Assembly (NCBI GenBank): GCA_905221605.1
Contig: CAJNDS010000293.1
Span: 1 to 64,000 of the forward strand
Direction of reading: 5' to 3'
From: Symbiodinium natans
Taxonomy: Eukaryota; Sar; Dinophyceae; Suessiales; Symbiodiniaceae
DNA length: 64,000 bases
Shown here: piece after piece, positions 13,011 through 22,188 of the stretch
Position numbering within the stretch: position 1 is the first letter of the stretch
How the letters are laid out: every line of letters starts with the position of its first letter
The notes under the pieces: generated by a model
Database searches by the model: none
What the model was told of the DNA's origin: nothing
What the model saw: the letters and a program-made list of their open reading frames with translations, nothing else
Position numbers and translations under genes: made by a program

Positions 13011-13300
13011 CCTGGGCGCTTGCTTTGGCCTGCTCGTACTTCTGCTCGGCATCCCTGAGCTCCTTCTTGGCCTTATCGAGTTTTGCTTCGGCCTCCTCGA
13101 GCTCCTTCTTGAGCGCATTGGCCTCGTCGCTGGGTCCGGCTTGACGTTCTTCAAGCCACAACGCTGTCAGGGTTTGGACAGCCGCTGTCAGGGTTTTGAC
13201 AGCTTGCTGTGCTGTTTCCATCTCATCAATGGCCAGTCTTCGGACTCGTCGGTCCAAATCCTGCCGGGTGCAGGGCTGCTTTCCCGTCATTTTCCTTTGC
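13005..13300 (-). CDS. Candidate exon: coiled-coil protein segment
   Basis: The minus-strand frame has a Met-Thr-Gly-Lys start candidate near 13292. It then shows a strong heptad pattern rich in Leu, Glu, Lys and Ala, typical of a coiled coil, over about 90 residues. It ends near the second 12.3-13.0 kb repeat copy. The codon pattern looks coding, unlike the overlapping plus-strand frames. It might be an upstream exon of the Crinkler-like gene or a separate gene; I cannot tell which. Confidence 0.35.
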
Positions 13301-14330
13301 CGAACATGTCTGCTTTCGGGATTTGGCCGGAGCCTCGTTCTCCAGAGCTGTCTTCTGCAGCTGCTCGTCCTGCACCAGCAGGGGCAAAGGCCACAGTCTG
13401 CCATGGGATCTTCAAACAGCAGAAGCGCAAACCAACAGCACGCTCGGAGGCCTTGGGGGCATCTTCGACCGAGTCGGCGGTCTGCACAGAGGCAGCCGGC
13501 TCCTCGACATCCCGCCGAGCAGCTTTCGATGCAAAATCCAAAACACACGGAATGGACAAACAAACCTGGCCTTATCTTCGTCGTCCTCACTTTCCGAAGG
13601 CTCCGAAGCCTGCGCTGTCCAGGAAATGACACTCACTCCGCACCACAATCTGCAATTGCGAACTTCAAAGAGCCCGCTCAGACTCAGCCCGCAATGGCCC
13701 ACAACAAGCAAGACAAGCAAGCAACAACACCCTCGGAGGCACAGCCTGCTTGGCATCTTCAACCGGGTCAGCAGTCTGTGCTGAGGCAGCCTGCATAAGC
13801 AACCCCTCAAGCTCATCGAAATGCGTCTGAAGCTCCCTGGCCCACCACACCGAAAGGACAAAAACCACCAAAGCAAGAGACATCGCAAAGCGCCTCGTCC
13901 ACTGCCTTTTTTCGCGAAACCTGCAGCAAGGGGCACATTCTCAACAATGCTAATTTCAGCGAGCCTTCACCCGCCTGATCGAAACTTGCTGTGGCCTGCA
14001 GGAGCCACACAGAACTGCGAAGCCCTTACCGGCAAGAACAGGCTCCCTGCAAGTGCCTCGGCCGTCACTTCTGCTACGTCATCCGTTTCTGAAGTGGCCT
14101 CCCAACATGGACTGATCCCGAGAAGACCTACAGGTGCTGCTGGCAGGACCGTTTCATGCAAGCATGAGACCATCACAATCAATCCCTCAAGCTCCTCGAA
14201 ATTCGTCTGATGCTCCCGCCGAGCAGCTTTCGGTGCGAAATCCGAACACACGCCGAAAGGACAAGCAAACCTCGCCTTATCTTCGTCTTCACGAGGTTGC
14301 AGAGGCCCCTGCTCAGAAAATGAACACACT
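13300..14330. repeat. Degenerate direct repeats
   Basis: Several blocks recur with divergence. One contains CCGAGCAGCTTTCG(A/G)TGC and a CCTTATCTTCGTC tract (about 13515-13580 and 14218-14290). Another contains CCCTCAAGCTC(A/C)TCGAAAT (about 13803 and 14182). A third contains CATCTTC(A/G)AC(C/A)GGTC-like sequence (13460 and 13755). They may be intronic repeats of the same locus. No gene is called. Confidence 0.5.
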
Positions 14331-14450
14331 CGGGCAGGAGCGAAGGAAACGCCGTCAGAACAGCACAAGGAACGCCACGCCGAAACGACAAACCCTTTTC
14401 GCCTTGACGTCTTCACTGTCTTGGGCCTCACCACGGCCAGCCTCAGCTCT

Positions 14451-14852
14451 TCAGGACATACACTTAACACTGAATTTCCTCTCGGTCTCGGCTTCCTGCC
14501 TTGGCCCTGCGTGCGACCAGCAAGTTCTGTGCCCATATTCCCGGAGGAACCGACCTCGCGCTGGCTTGCGGATCTTCGGCGTTCCATGCCATACATCACA
14601 TCCCACCTTGGAAACTGCACGGCCCCCGCTCCTAGCAAAGCCCGCGACGTCTGCGTTGCTCGCCTGAAGCTGCGCGGGAACACATCTAACAGTGTTCAAA
14701 GCGCTGGTCTTAGGCTCGGGCAGACACACCAAGAACAGCGCCAGCAGCGCCGGCAGCACCAGCACGCGCCCGACCTTGCGCGATGTTGCTGGAGGCCTGC
14801 TCATGGCGGCAGTCGTCCTAGCTGTCCTCTGGCTCGAGCAAAAGCACTGCAA
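14451..14852 (-). CDS. Candidate 5' exon with N-terminal hydrophobic segment
   Basis: From an internal Met (near 14804) the minus-strand frame reads a short basic stretch. It is followed by a hydrophobic run Val-Leu-Val-Leu-Pro-Ala-Leu-Leu-Ala-Leu-Phe-Leu-Val-Cys, which resembles a signal peptide or membrane anchor. The frame ends at 14451 without a known domain. Weak candidate; it may be chance. Confidence 0.2.
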   Translation of the reverse strand: MQCFCSSQRTARTTAAMSRPPATSRKVGRVLVLPALLALFLVCLPEPKTSALNTVRCVPAQLQASNADVAGFARSGGRAVSKVGCDVWHGTPKIRKPARGRFLREYGHRTCWSHAGPRQEAETERKFSVKCMS

Positions 14853-14859
14853 TCTGCAT

Positions 14860-15089
14860 GAACGAATGGTCGAGCTCCCCCTATTTCAGTCACGGGCCAA
14901 GTGTTTAATTAACCAACTGCAATTCAACATGCGAAGCAGTTGCAAGTGTGCACAGGCAACTGCTGCAAGATGCCTCGGTCGGGGTTCTCGACAGGGATCG
15001 GGCCTTGCGGCGGCACACTCCCCAAAGCCCATGAAATCTGAAGCCTTGCCACTTGCAAAAGCCCGTGAAATGTGAAACCCTGGCCCCAG
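14860..15089. other. Short gene-free stretch
   Basis: I recognise nothing here. It contains two copies of GCCC(A/G)TGAAAT(C/G)TGAA near 15028 and 15062. Confidence 0.4.
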
Positions 15090-15665
15090 TCTCAGGGTGG
15101 GAGCAAGGTGGGGGTGGGAGGGCCTGGTGGGCAGTGAAGGGCCTGTAATCTTTCGAGCGCCCTGGCCGGCGCCCCGTCACACGTGTGGCCCACCTGCGTG
15201 ACCCGACATCTGTGCGGCCCCGCGTGCCCCCGTGACCCCGTGCCCCCGTAACCCCGTAACCCCCCCTTCCCCCCTTAACCCGTAACCGCGTGACCCCGTG
15301 ACCCCCGTGCCCCCCCGTAACCCCCGTGACCCCGTGACCCTGTGACCCCCGTAACCCCCGTGACCCCCGTGACCCCCCTGACCCCGTGACCGCCGTGACC
15401 CCCGTGACCCCGTGACCCCCCGTGACCCCCCGTGACCCCCCGTGACCCCCGTGACCCAGTGACGCCGTGACTTTCCGTGCCCCGTCGCCCGATAACCCCG
15501 TGCCCCTGTGACCCCATGACCCTCGTGAACCCCGTGACTCCCGTGAACCGTGACCCCCGTGAACCCCGTGACCCCCGTGACCCCAATGACCCCCGTGACC
15601 CCCGTGACCCCCGTGACCCCGTGACCCCCCGTGCCCTCCCGTAATCCCGTGACCCTGTGACCCCT
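15090..15665. repeat. GTGACCCCC minisatellite array
   Basis: A long array of GTGACCCC(C) units with GTAACCCC and GTGCCCCC variants. Gly/His/Arg-rich minus-strand frames across it are repeat artefacts. Confidence 0.95.
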
Positions 15666-15699
15666 TGCCCCCCCTCCCCCGATGCACCGGCGCTCAAAA

Positions 15700-15985
15700 G
15701 GGTCACGGGGTTGTGCTTCCCCATCCCGGCTGAAAAAAAGGGTCACGGGGTCGCAGGGTTGCGTTTCCCCATCCCGGCTCGAAAGGGTCACGGGGTCACA
15801 GGGTTGTGCTTCCCCATCCCGGCTCGACAGGGTCACCGGGTCACGGGGTTGTGCTTCCCCATCCGGCTCAAAAAAAGGGTCATGGGGTCACGGGGTTGTG
15901 CTTCCCCATGCCGGTTCAAAAGGGTCATGGGGTCCATCGCGGCTCAAAAGGGTCACGGAGTCACGGGGTTACGCTTCCCAGTCCA
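15700..15985. repeat. Minisatellite, unit about 60 bp
   Basis: About five imperfect units contain AAAAGGGTCACGGGGTCAC, GGGTTGTGCTTCCCC and ATCCCGGCTC. The array continues the same CACGGGGTCA theme as the adjacent GTGACCCCC block, in the opposite strand sense. Confidence 0.9.
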
Positions 15986-16039
15986 GGCCTCTGTGGGGAG
16001 AAACAGCACAGCCACTCCCGAGGTGCGCAGGACAGCCAC

Positions 16040-17515
16040 CCGAAACACACCCTAAACCCTAAACCCTGCCGGCCGAAGATGTTGAAAAGAATGGCAAAGA
16101 GCACCTGGGCCGCGAGAGGGGGTCCGGGGTTCCCGGGAGAGGGAGGGAGGCGCACAACACTCTAGAGTTACGGGGGAGGGCGGGGGCAGCGCAGGGCACT
16201 CTTGGCCAAACATGGCTCCGAGGCAGCACATGCCAGCCAACCCGAAACCCTGAAACCTTGCAGTCAGAACCTCGCAGCCTCGGAATCCCTTGCCTGCCAA
16301 CCTAAACCCTGAAGCCTTGCAGTCCCGACCTCGCTGCCACAGAGCCCCTTGCCTGCCAACCTAAACCCTAAACCCTGAACCTCTGTGGCGCCCGGCGTTC
16401 GGTCGCTACCTCACTGCGTCAGGAATTGTGTGCTTGCTGCTTTCCTACGCTGTGGTAGCTGTTTGTCTGCTGTCATCCTTAGACGTGTCACCACAGCCCC
16501 AGACCCCTAAACCCAACCCCCCATCGTTCAAACCCCTAACCCAACCCCCCCATCTGGACCCCCAGATGGGGGGTTGGAGCCCCGTGTGACTCGTGACTTC
16601 TTGGCCCCCACGAGCCCCGTGTGACTTGTGACTCTTTCACTGCATGGCGCGTCAACAAACACCAAGCTGTGACTTTCGGTCTTTCGGCCGTCTAAGCCCC
16701 GCGTGCCCCGTGTGACTTGTGACTTCTTGGCCCCCGCGCGCCCCGTGTGACTTGTGACTTCCTGGCCCCGCGAACCGAAGCGTGACTTGTGACTTTTGGG
16801 ACCGGAGCCTGCGAAAGTAGCGGCGTGACTTTTCCTCCAAGCCCCAGAAGTCACAAGTCCCCTCTCGGCCCGAACCCCCAAAAGGTCACAAGTCACAGGC
16901 GTCCCCCCGCCCCCACTCCCAAACCCCAAAAGTCACAAGTCGCAGCCCTCCCCCCACTCCCAAACCCCAAAAGTCACAAGTCACAGCCCTCTCCCTCCCT
17001 CCACTCCGCCCATTCGCAAAAGTCACGGCCCTCCCCCCGCTCCCAAAACCCAAAAGTCACAAGTCACAGCCCTCTCCCTCCCTCCACTCCGCCCGTTCGC
17101 AAAAGTCACGGCCCTCCCCCCGCTCCAAAACCCTCAAAGTCACGCCCCTCGGTCAAAAGCCAGCGGCCTCGTCTACCACGCAGGTGTCAAAGAAGCCGAA
17201 ACCACGGTGAGGACCTGAAAGCAAGCAAGGGGCCCGGGGGTCCCGGGAGAGGCGGGGGAGACGCAGGGCACTGTAGAGCTACAGGGGAAGGGGAGGGCTG
17301 ACCAGACTTCGCTGCCTCCGAGCCCCGGGGTTTAGACAGCGCAGAGCCCTCCTGACATCAGACCTCGCTGCCTCTGAGCCCCTTGCCTGCCAACCTCAAC
17401 CCTAAACCCCGAACCTCTGTGGCACCCGGCGTCCCTCCCTCCCCCGGTGTCAGGGCTGTGTGTGCGTGTGTGTTTGTTGCCTTCCTAACATGTGGTAGCT
17501 GTCTCTCTGCTGTAA
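16040..17515. repeat. Interstitial telomere-like repeats and duplicated flanks
   Basis: CCCTAAACCCTAAACCCTG occurs near 16050 and again near 16360, with single CCCTAAACC units near 16302 and 17400. Two blocks of about 150 bp (16310-16475 and 17365-17510) share TTGCCTGCCAACCT, the telomere-like units, CGAACCTCTGTGG-like sequence and TGTGGTAGCTGT. This resembles subtelomeric or rearranged host DNA. Confidence 0.75.
16550..17165. repeat. GTGACTTGTGACTT / AAGTCACAAGTCACAG repeat array
   Basis: The left half carries units with GTGTGACTTGTGACTTCTTGGCCCC. The right half carries the reverse sense, CAAAAGTCACAAGTCACAGCC, including a duplicated segment of about 110 bp (16960-17045 and 17050-17130). 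The whole thus forms a large imperfect inverted arrangement. No gene is supported. Confidence 0.85.
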
Positions 17516-17968
17516 GTTTGAAAGATGCATCGTTGGCCATGCAAAGCCTGCTGTTGCCTGCTGCTATATTGACGCTTTGAGGAAGCGAGCGCGGCCCAAG
17601 CACCCTAAAATCCGACATGCCAAAAACATGCGAAAACCAAGCAAGTATGCAAAAATCAAAAGGCAGAGTTTTTAGGGTTTAGGGCAGGGTGTAAGGGGAA
17701 TGTTTGTTTAAGCCTGCTCGCCACAGAGCAGTGAACTAGGCCTGCTCGCCGCAGAGCAGTGACTTATCAAGGCCGTCCAGCAAAGCATACAGAAAAATCC
17801 ACGCCAAAAACTCATGCAAAAGGGAAAAATTGCCATTTAAGGTTTCGAACCTGTACACAAGACTTGAGCCAAAACTGTACAAGCCGCCGTACAAGAAGAC
17901 AAGACTCGACCGGCGAAGGGGGGCCCGCTCGGGCGACGACCTTTTTTCCGGCCGGAGTTTTCAAAGTC
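17516..17968. other. Upstream flank of the GC-rich provirus polymerase gene
   Basis: A 27-bp unit, GCCTGCTCGCC(A/G)CAGAGCAGTGA, is tandemly duplicated at about 17715-17763. The open frame upstream of the likely polymerase start at 17969 has a different, Lys/Thr/Arg-rich character and I do not include it in the gene. A provirus end or promoter may lie here, but I cannot identify it. Confidence 0.4.
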
Positions 17969-19343
17969 ATGAGCTGGGCTCAACAACGAGAAGCGATTAG
18001 AATTGCAGCCGAGGCCGGGGTCAGGGCGAGGACCTCGGCGGCAGGCTCAGAAACCCTTCCTTTAGCACACCACCACCTCCGCTACGCGATGCTCAGCCGC
18101 CCGAACGGCGAGCTCACGAAGGCCGGCCAGTACTACTACCAACTGATCGACCGGCCGCCCCCCAGCCGGCAGTACGACCGCAACCAACCCCTCATCCGCG
18201 AGGGCCCGAACGATTACATCATGCTCCGGGGGGGCGCCAAAAAGCTGCTCCGCAGCCTCCAGCCCAACGGGAACTACCACTTGACCAAGCTCGGGAAGAG
18301 CTTCTTCAAGGACAAGTGGGTGGACTGGGTGGTGCACGTGCCCGTCATCATCCGCGGCATCCGGCGAAACGGCCGGAACCGCGGCATGCCCTACGAGCGC
18401 ACGAAGCGCCTGCCCGTCACGGACCTCAACGTCACACTGCCCCGGCAGAGCGAGGGGCTCTCGGATGCCCAAGCGGCCCGGAACCTCAAGGCGTCCGCGC
18501 TCGCGCAGCTCGGGAACGCCGAGCCGAACGACATTATTTGGGAGCTGTCCGACGAGACCTACTACCTGGACGCAACGAGGGAGTGGACCTTCAGCCAGCA
18601 GGCCATGCTTTGCGTCCCTCGGCAGCTCGCGGAGCTGATGCGGCTGCCGCTGCAGGAGGTGCTTTCGGACTTCGACGCAATCTGCACCAAAAAAACGTGG
18701 CGGGAGCAGGGCATCACCCCCCGAGAGATCCGGGAATTCTGCCTTTGGCGCCAGGCCCCGATGTTCTACGTGGACTGCCAGGGCCGCCTGCTGGACAAGT
18801 ACGAGCCTACCGTCAAGGAGCAGCGGGCCGTGGCCTTCACGAGCTGGAACGGCCACGCCTTCTTCTACAAATCCGCCCGCACCGTCGCGAAGTGCGAGCC
18901 GATCGGGGAGCGGGCCAGGTACCGGGGCGAGAGGAAGCCAGGCGAAACGCCCGAGTTCCGGGCTTGGCGGGAGTGGGAGGGCGAGGTCACCAGCGGTCAT
19001 TTCTACACTGAAGACCTGGAGCAGGTCCGGAGGGAGCTCCTGGCCGAGGGGCACTGCCCGAAGGTGGTCATGCGAAGCATGAGCGAGTGGCGGTGCCTGC
19101 GGCTGAGGGTGCGGGGCGGCGAGGACTGCGTCATCTCCGCCTTCCACGAAGACCTGGATGTGCTGCAGGCCTGGATGGGGCGGCTGGGGCTCCCCTATTG
19201 CGGGCAGCGTCTGGCGGGCGCCGCGAGCGAGGTCTTCCTTCACCTTCTCAAGGCCCGCCGCGATCCGCCCGGATCTCGGCAAGCCCTGCTCGCGGAGCAG
19301 GACCACCAGTGCAAGCTCTGCGCGGCCCCCATCACCGCAACCA
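17969..19343 (+). pseudogene. GC-PLV DNA polymerase-HNH-helicase, 5' part
   Basis: This is the N-terminal 458 codons of a polymerase-helicase fusion whose other part lies at 45902-47955. I start it at the Met-Ser-Trp codon at 17969, where the composition becomes steadily coding. The last codons show a Cys-Lys-Leu-Cys pair (19310-19321), the first half of an HNH/treble-clef zinc site. The frame then runs into the terminal repeat of the inserted AT-rich element and stops at 19405. A segment with Gly-His-Ala-Phe-Phe-Tyr resembles the Asn-His-Ile-Tyr site in the AT-PLV polymerase. Length plus the distal part gives 1142 residues. The gene is broken only by the insertion. Confidence 0.75.
19339..19343. 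repeat. Target-site duplication, left copy (AACCA)
   Basis: AACCA directly precedes the first base of the left terminal inverted repeat and recurs directly after the right one at 45897-45901. Five to six bp duplications are typical of rve-integrase elements such as Polintons and Mavirus-type virophages. Confidence 0.9.
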
Positions 19344-19682
19344 AGTTAGCGGATACCATTTCCATTTTAAAACCATGCACCACCCCCTGGCACCCAAAAC
19401 CATAACAACCTATGCCTCAACCTTCAACCCACCCAAGACCCATAGGTAGAACCCTAGGAATAACTCACCCAAAGACCCAAAACCATAACAACCTATACCT
19501 AATACCCACAAGATAGAACCATTAGAAGACCCATACACCACCACATAGAAAAATCCCACTCTAAACCCCATTCACCAATACCCCCATAGAAAAACCCATA
19601 TTCCCAACCTGAAAACCCTAACCCTTGAAAATGGAAATGGTATTCTCTAATAAAATATCTATAATAGGAATAAGGTTTAGGG
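19344..19682. repeat. AT-PLV left terminal inverted repeat
   Basis: The 339-bp repeat matches the reverse complement of 45557-45896 with about four substitutions and one 1-bp indel. Within it, the outer ATACCATTTCCATTTT (about 19353-19368) recurs in inverted orientation near the inner edge (about 19628-19643). A CCCAAAACCATAACAACCTAT motif is also directly repeated. The inverted outer/inner motif could be an integrase-binding site. Confidence 0.95.
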
Positions 19683-19695
19683 ATAAGGTAATAGC

Positions 19696-19731
19696 CAATC
19701 ATAATATTATAATGAAATAATATTATGGTTG
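19696..19731. terminator. AT-rich hairpin after left-most AT-PLV gene
   Basis: CAATCATAATATTAT and AATAATATTATGGTTG can pair around a loop of about five bases. The hairpin lies directly beyond the stop codon of the gene at 19733-19945. Mimiviruses are known to end transcripts at such palindromes; the role here is inferred. Confidence 0.55.
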
Positions 19732-19732
19732 C

Positions 19733-19945
19733 TTAATCCATTAAGACAAACTCAGGTTTATTCATAAGAGTTCCAACAATTTTATTAAAGTCCCTAATAA
19801 ATGTATCTGGGTTATCACCAAAATCGTTTATCTTACTACGAATGTCAATGTTTTTAATGACCATCCAATCCTCATATATCCACCTGAATCTTGTATATCT
19901 TCTTTGTGACAATCTCTTGAACAAACTATTTTTTAACCCTGTCAT
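19733..19945 (-). CDS. Small AT-PLV protein of unknown function
   Basis: A 70-residue frame that overlaps the end of the neighbouring gene by 20 bp in another frame. It is rich in Lys, Arg and aromatic residues, with no domain I recognise. The 20-bp overlap, the absence of its own promoter-like sequence and the strongly related composition raise the possibility that it is the frameshifted C-terminus of the 114-residue protein upstream. Confidence 0.5.
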   Translation of the reverse strand: MTGLKNSLFKRLSQRRYTRFRWIYEDWMVIKNIDIRSKINDFGDNPDTFIRDFNKIVGTLMNKPEFVLMD

Positions 19946-20270
19946 AAATGGGAAAGCTATGTTTAATTGAGAAAATTAGTCTATCTACATCATATTCGTG
20001 TAGTATATTACGTCTGATAATTCCCTCTATCATTTCTTCGTTGTGTTGGCGTTTTTGACAATTACGGCAAAAATAAGCAAATCCATAAATATTATTAATA
20101 ATATTTTCTGGTAGCGACAATTCGTATAGAGTGGAATAACGTTCGTGTTTCTTAGAATCCTTACACTTACAATTCCGTCGCTCTTCCTTGAGTTCCCTGA
20201 AGTAGTCACCAACCTTGACACCATCTAAGAAGTTATTTATTATTTCATCCTGTTCTTTTTGATTGAACAT
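19926..20270 (-). CDS. AT-PLV zinc-ribbon-like protein
   Basis: The 114-residue protein has Cys-Lys-Cys near residue 34, then Leu-Pro-Glu-Asn-Ile-Ile-Asn-Asn-Ile-Tyr followed by Cys-Arg-Asn-Cys. The LPxxIxxxI plus Cys pair pattern is common in small proteins of large DNA viruses, but I cannot name the family. The gene points outward to the left end. It has a 55-bp upstream sequence almost identical to that of the outermost gene on the right arm (44556-45164), so the two are probably co-regulated. Confidence 0.7.
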   Translation of the reverse strand: MFNQKEQDEIINNFLDGVKVGDYFRELKEERRNCKCKDSKKHERYSTLYELSLPENIINNIYGFAYFCRNCQKRQHNEEMIEGIIRRNILHEYDVDRLIFSIKHSFPIYDRVKK

Positions 20271-20274
20271 TTCC

Positions 20275-20335
20275 CTATTAATATATATATATAGGTTTTA
20301 TTTCTTTAGATGTTTTTCTTTAGAAATTCTTTTCT
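20275..20335 (-). promoter_or_regulatory. Conserved upstream element of left terminal gene
   Basis: Read on the minus strand it contains TTTCTAAAGAAAAA, CATCTAAAGAAATAA and ACCTATATATATATATTAA just before the ATG at 20270. The same blocks in the same order precede the ATG at 44556. The TCTA core in AT-rich surroundings also precedes many other genes of the element. Confidence 0.7.
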
Positions 20336-20907
20336 TAAGACCTATCTATAGGAATTTCAATAATCACTCTATCCTTATGCTTGACGAATAGCATAAAATA
20401 GTCTTCTAAAAACTCGTCATTAAATAGCAATTGATGGACGTGATTGAATACTTTATCAATATCGGGTTTAGGTTTCTCGGGTTCTGGATGCGGTTCGTCA
20501 TCAACAAATTTATTAGGAAATTGTTCGTTTAATCGTTTGCGTATTTCCCTTTTCTGCTTTTCGTATTCTGCCTTAATTTCTGCTTGTATGTCATCGTTTA
20601 GTTTGCCTTCTTTCCTTAAATTACCTAGCTTTGTTAAATAACCTTTCATCAATATATTTAGTTCCGAGTTCGGATGTAACGCATAATGGAAATGGGCATC
20701 CCAGTTTTCGTTTTTTATTTTATGCCCGCATTCTTCGCATAATTGGCTCCCCTTTGCTCTCTCTTCTCTTCTCGCTTGGTTATATTCCTTCTGGTTTTTC
20801 TTGTAACATTTTCTTTTCGCTTCACGGCACCTATTACAAGTCTTAAAGCCGTCAAACTCTTCGTCATCCTTTGTAGCACAGCACGATTTACACACTCGCT
20901 TCTCCAT
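20335..20907 (-). CDS. AT-PLV zinc-finger protein
   Basis: The 190-residue protein starts with Cys-x2-Cys (Cys-Lys-Ser-Cys), then Cys-Asn-Arg-Cys and further Cys and His residues up to about residue 72, which could bind two or more zinc ions. A charged, probably helical middle and an acidic Pro/Glu stretch follow, then a C-terminal domain. Such N-terminal Cys clusters occur in nucleic-acid-binding proteins of giant viruses and their parasites. The function is unknown. Confidence 0.75.
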   Translation of the reverse strand: MEKRVCKSCCATKDDEEFDGFKTCNRCREAKRKCYKKNQKEYNQARREERAKGSQLCEECGHKIKNENWDAHFHYALHPNSELNILMKGYLTKLGNLRKEGKLNDDIQAEIKAEYEKQKREIRKRLNEQFPNKFVDDEPHPEPEKPKPDIDKVFNHVHQLLFNDEFLEDYFMLFVKHKDRVIIEIPIDRS

Positions 20908-20958
20908 CTTACTATATTAAAACGTCTAGTTTTTAGGCATGGTTAGACTGAAAAAATC

Positions 20959-20984
20959 TTCTAATATTTTAATTAATATTAGAA
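20959..20984. other. Perfect AT-rich hairpin
   Basis: TTCTAATATT and AATATTAGAA form a perfect 10-bp stem with a six-base TTAATT loop. It lies between the start of the zinc-finger gene and a gene-free stretch. It might end a transcript arriving from the right or act as a regulatory palindrome. Confidence 0.5.
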
Positions 20985-21149
20985 CATTTGACGAGCAATG
21001 GGCAATAGGGCGCAAACTCCAAACTAATTAACCATTACCGCACTCTTATGATACGCTTATGGTGTAGTGCAACGGGGAGAAGAAATGATGTCTGGGACTT
21101 ATGGCACTATACAACTGTCAAATATATAAATAAAGAATACTTTAAGCAA
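20985..21149. other. Gene-free stretch, possible small RNA
   Basis: About 165 bp that is less AT-rich than its surroundings, bounded by a perfect hairpin on the left. There is no open frame of note. It could hold a structured RNA, but I see no family signature. Confidence 0.25.
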
Positions 21150-21347
21150 TTATTTTAACAATTCATGTAATTGATAAAATTCAAATAACAACTTAAATCG
21201 TTTCTTATACTGACTTAAATGCTGATAATCCTCCAGTTCATCTATTATAGCACTTAACCTAGCATTATACATTCTTATCTTTCTTCTTTCAATTAACCAA
21301 GCACTCGTGGTTTCTTTCTTCTCTTTCTTCAAACACAAACAATCCAT
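21150..21347 (-). CDS. Small basic AT-PLV protein
   Basis: A 65-residue frame, Lys-rich at the N-terminus and helical after that, with a TATATAT run just upstream of the ATG. No domain is recognised. Called because it sits in line with the neighbouring minus-strand genes with tight spacing. Confidence 0.5.
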   Translation of the reverse strand: MDCLCLKKEKKETTSAWLIERRKIRMYNARLSAIIDELEDYQHLSQYKKRFKLLFEFYQLHELLK

Positions 21348-21365
21348 ATTATTATTACATATATA

Positions 21366-22145
21366 TTAATCCAATAAATTAAGGCTATGAAATTTCAATT
21401 TTTCAACATCTTTCTTAACATTTTTCGCCGATAAATCACCTTTGTTTTGTTCATAATGTTTCTTTTTGTATTCTTTCATCTTTTCTTCATCAATGTTTGG
21501 TTTTGCTTTTTCATATCGTTGTTTTAATTGTTCGCATCGCTTACTGTTTTTATAGTCTTCTTCGTTAAATGTTCCTAAATATTTTAAATGTCTTTTGCTA
21601 TTTATATGTTCATGTCTATGACCTTCAGTAAATTTACCACCACATTCACAATCAAATGTTACCGATGCTTTCGCTTTTAATTCTTCTTTATGCCTTTCTC
21701 TATGCGCTTTACTATATTTCTGGGCGTCTGCTTTCGTTTTCTCTGGGTTTTCTTTCCTTCTTTCTCTTCTTCTTTCATTTACCCTATCTTTATTATTTTG
21801 CTTCCACATTTTGTCATATTCTTTTTGTTCTTCTTCAGTTCTCTTTGCTACTCTTTCATTTAAGGTTCCTATTTCTTTGATTATTTTACTTTCACGCTTT
21901 AGTAGTTCTTCTTTAGAGTTACAAGGAAAGTTTTCAACGAGCTCAATATCAAAATGTTCAATACCTGTTTTATTCATAAACATATGTAGTTTTGACGCTT
22001 CAGGTTTTGTTTTAGCATAGTTCTTATGTTTGATATAACGTTTGTCTAAATCGTTTGTTGTTGAACCTATATATACTTCATCGTTTTCACTGTTAGTTGT
22101 TTTATATATTTTGCTACTTTGATATTTGTCTATATCCGCTGTCAT
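21366..22145 (-). CDS. GIY-YIG endonuclease with C-terminal zinc finger
   Basis: Residues 10-95 carry the GIY-YIG nuclease core: Ile-Tyr-Lys near the start, Val-Tyr-Ile-Gly-Ser-Thr, then Arg and His in Asp-Lys-Arg-Tyr-Ile-Lys-His, and a Glu about 35 residues later. A long Lys/Glu-rich helix follows. A Cys-x-Cys...His...His finger (near residues 167-186) completes it. The second protein at 25948-26574 has the same three-part plan. Such nucleases in viruses act in homing, recombination or genome defence. All catalytic positions I can judge are present. Confidence 0.88.
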   Translation of the reverse strand: MTADIDKYQSSKIYKTTNSENDEVYIGSTTNDLDKRYIKHKNYAKTKPEASKLHMFMNKTGIEHFDIELVENFPCNSKEELLKRESKIIKEIGTLNERVAKRTEEEQKEYDKMWKQNNKDRVNERRRERRKENPEKTKADAQKYSKAHRERHKEELKAKASVTFDCECGGKFTEGHRHEHINSKRHLKYLGTFNEEDYKNSKRCEQLKQRYEKAKPNIDEEKMKEYKKKHYEQNKGDLSAKNVKKDVEKLKFHSLNLLD

Positions 22146-22188
22146 TGGATACTTATATAAGTTTGTATCTCTTTAAACCTTCTTCTCA

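Noticed and set aside
15177-15836. Gly/His/Arg-rich minus-strand proteins
   Set aside because: They translate the GTGACCCCC minisatellite and shift freely between frames.
16045-16075. True chromosome end
   Set aside because: Only two to three TTTAGGG-type units are present and sequence continues on both sides, so it is interstitial.
15090-17165. CRISPR-like array
   Set aside because: The repeats are contiguous minisatellites without regular unique spacers, and no cas gene is present.
17853-17880. Possible second spliced-leader relic (CTTGAGCCAAAA)
   Set aside because: Only the last 12 bases of the leader match, in antisense to the neighbouring gene. The rest differs.
18062-19306. Long minus-strand frame of 414 residues opposite the polymerase gene
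   Set aside because: It is a shadow of GC-rich codon use; polymerase-HNH motifs are on the plus strand.
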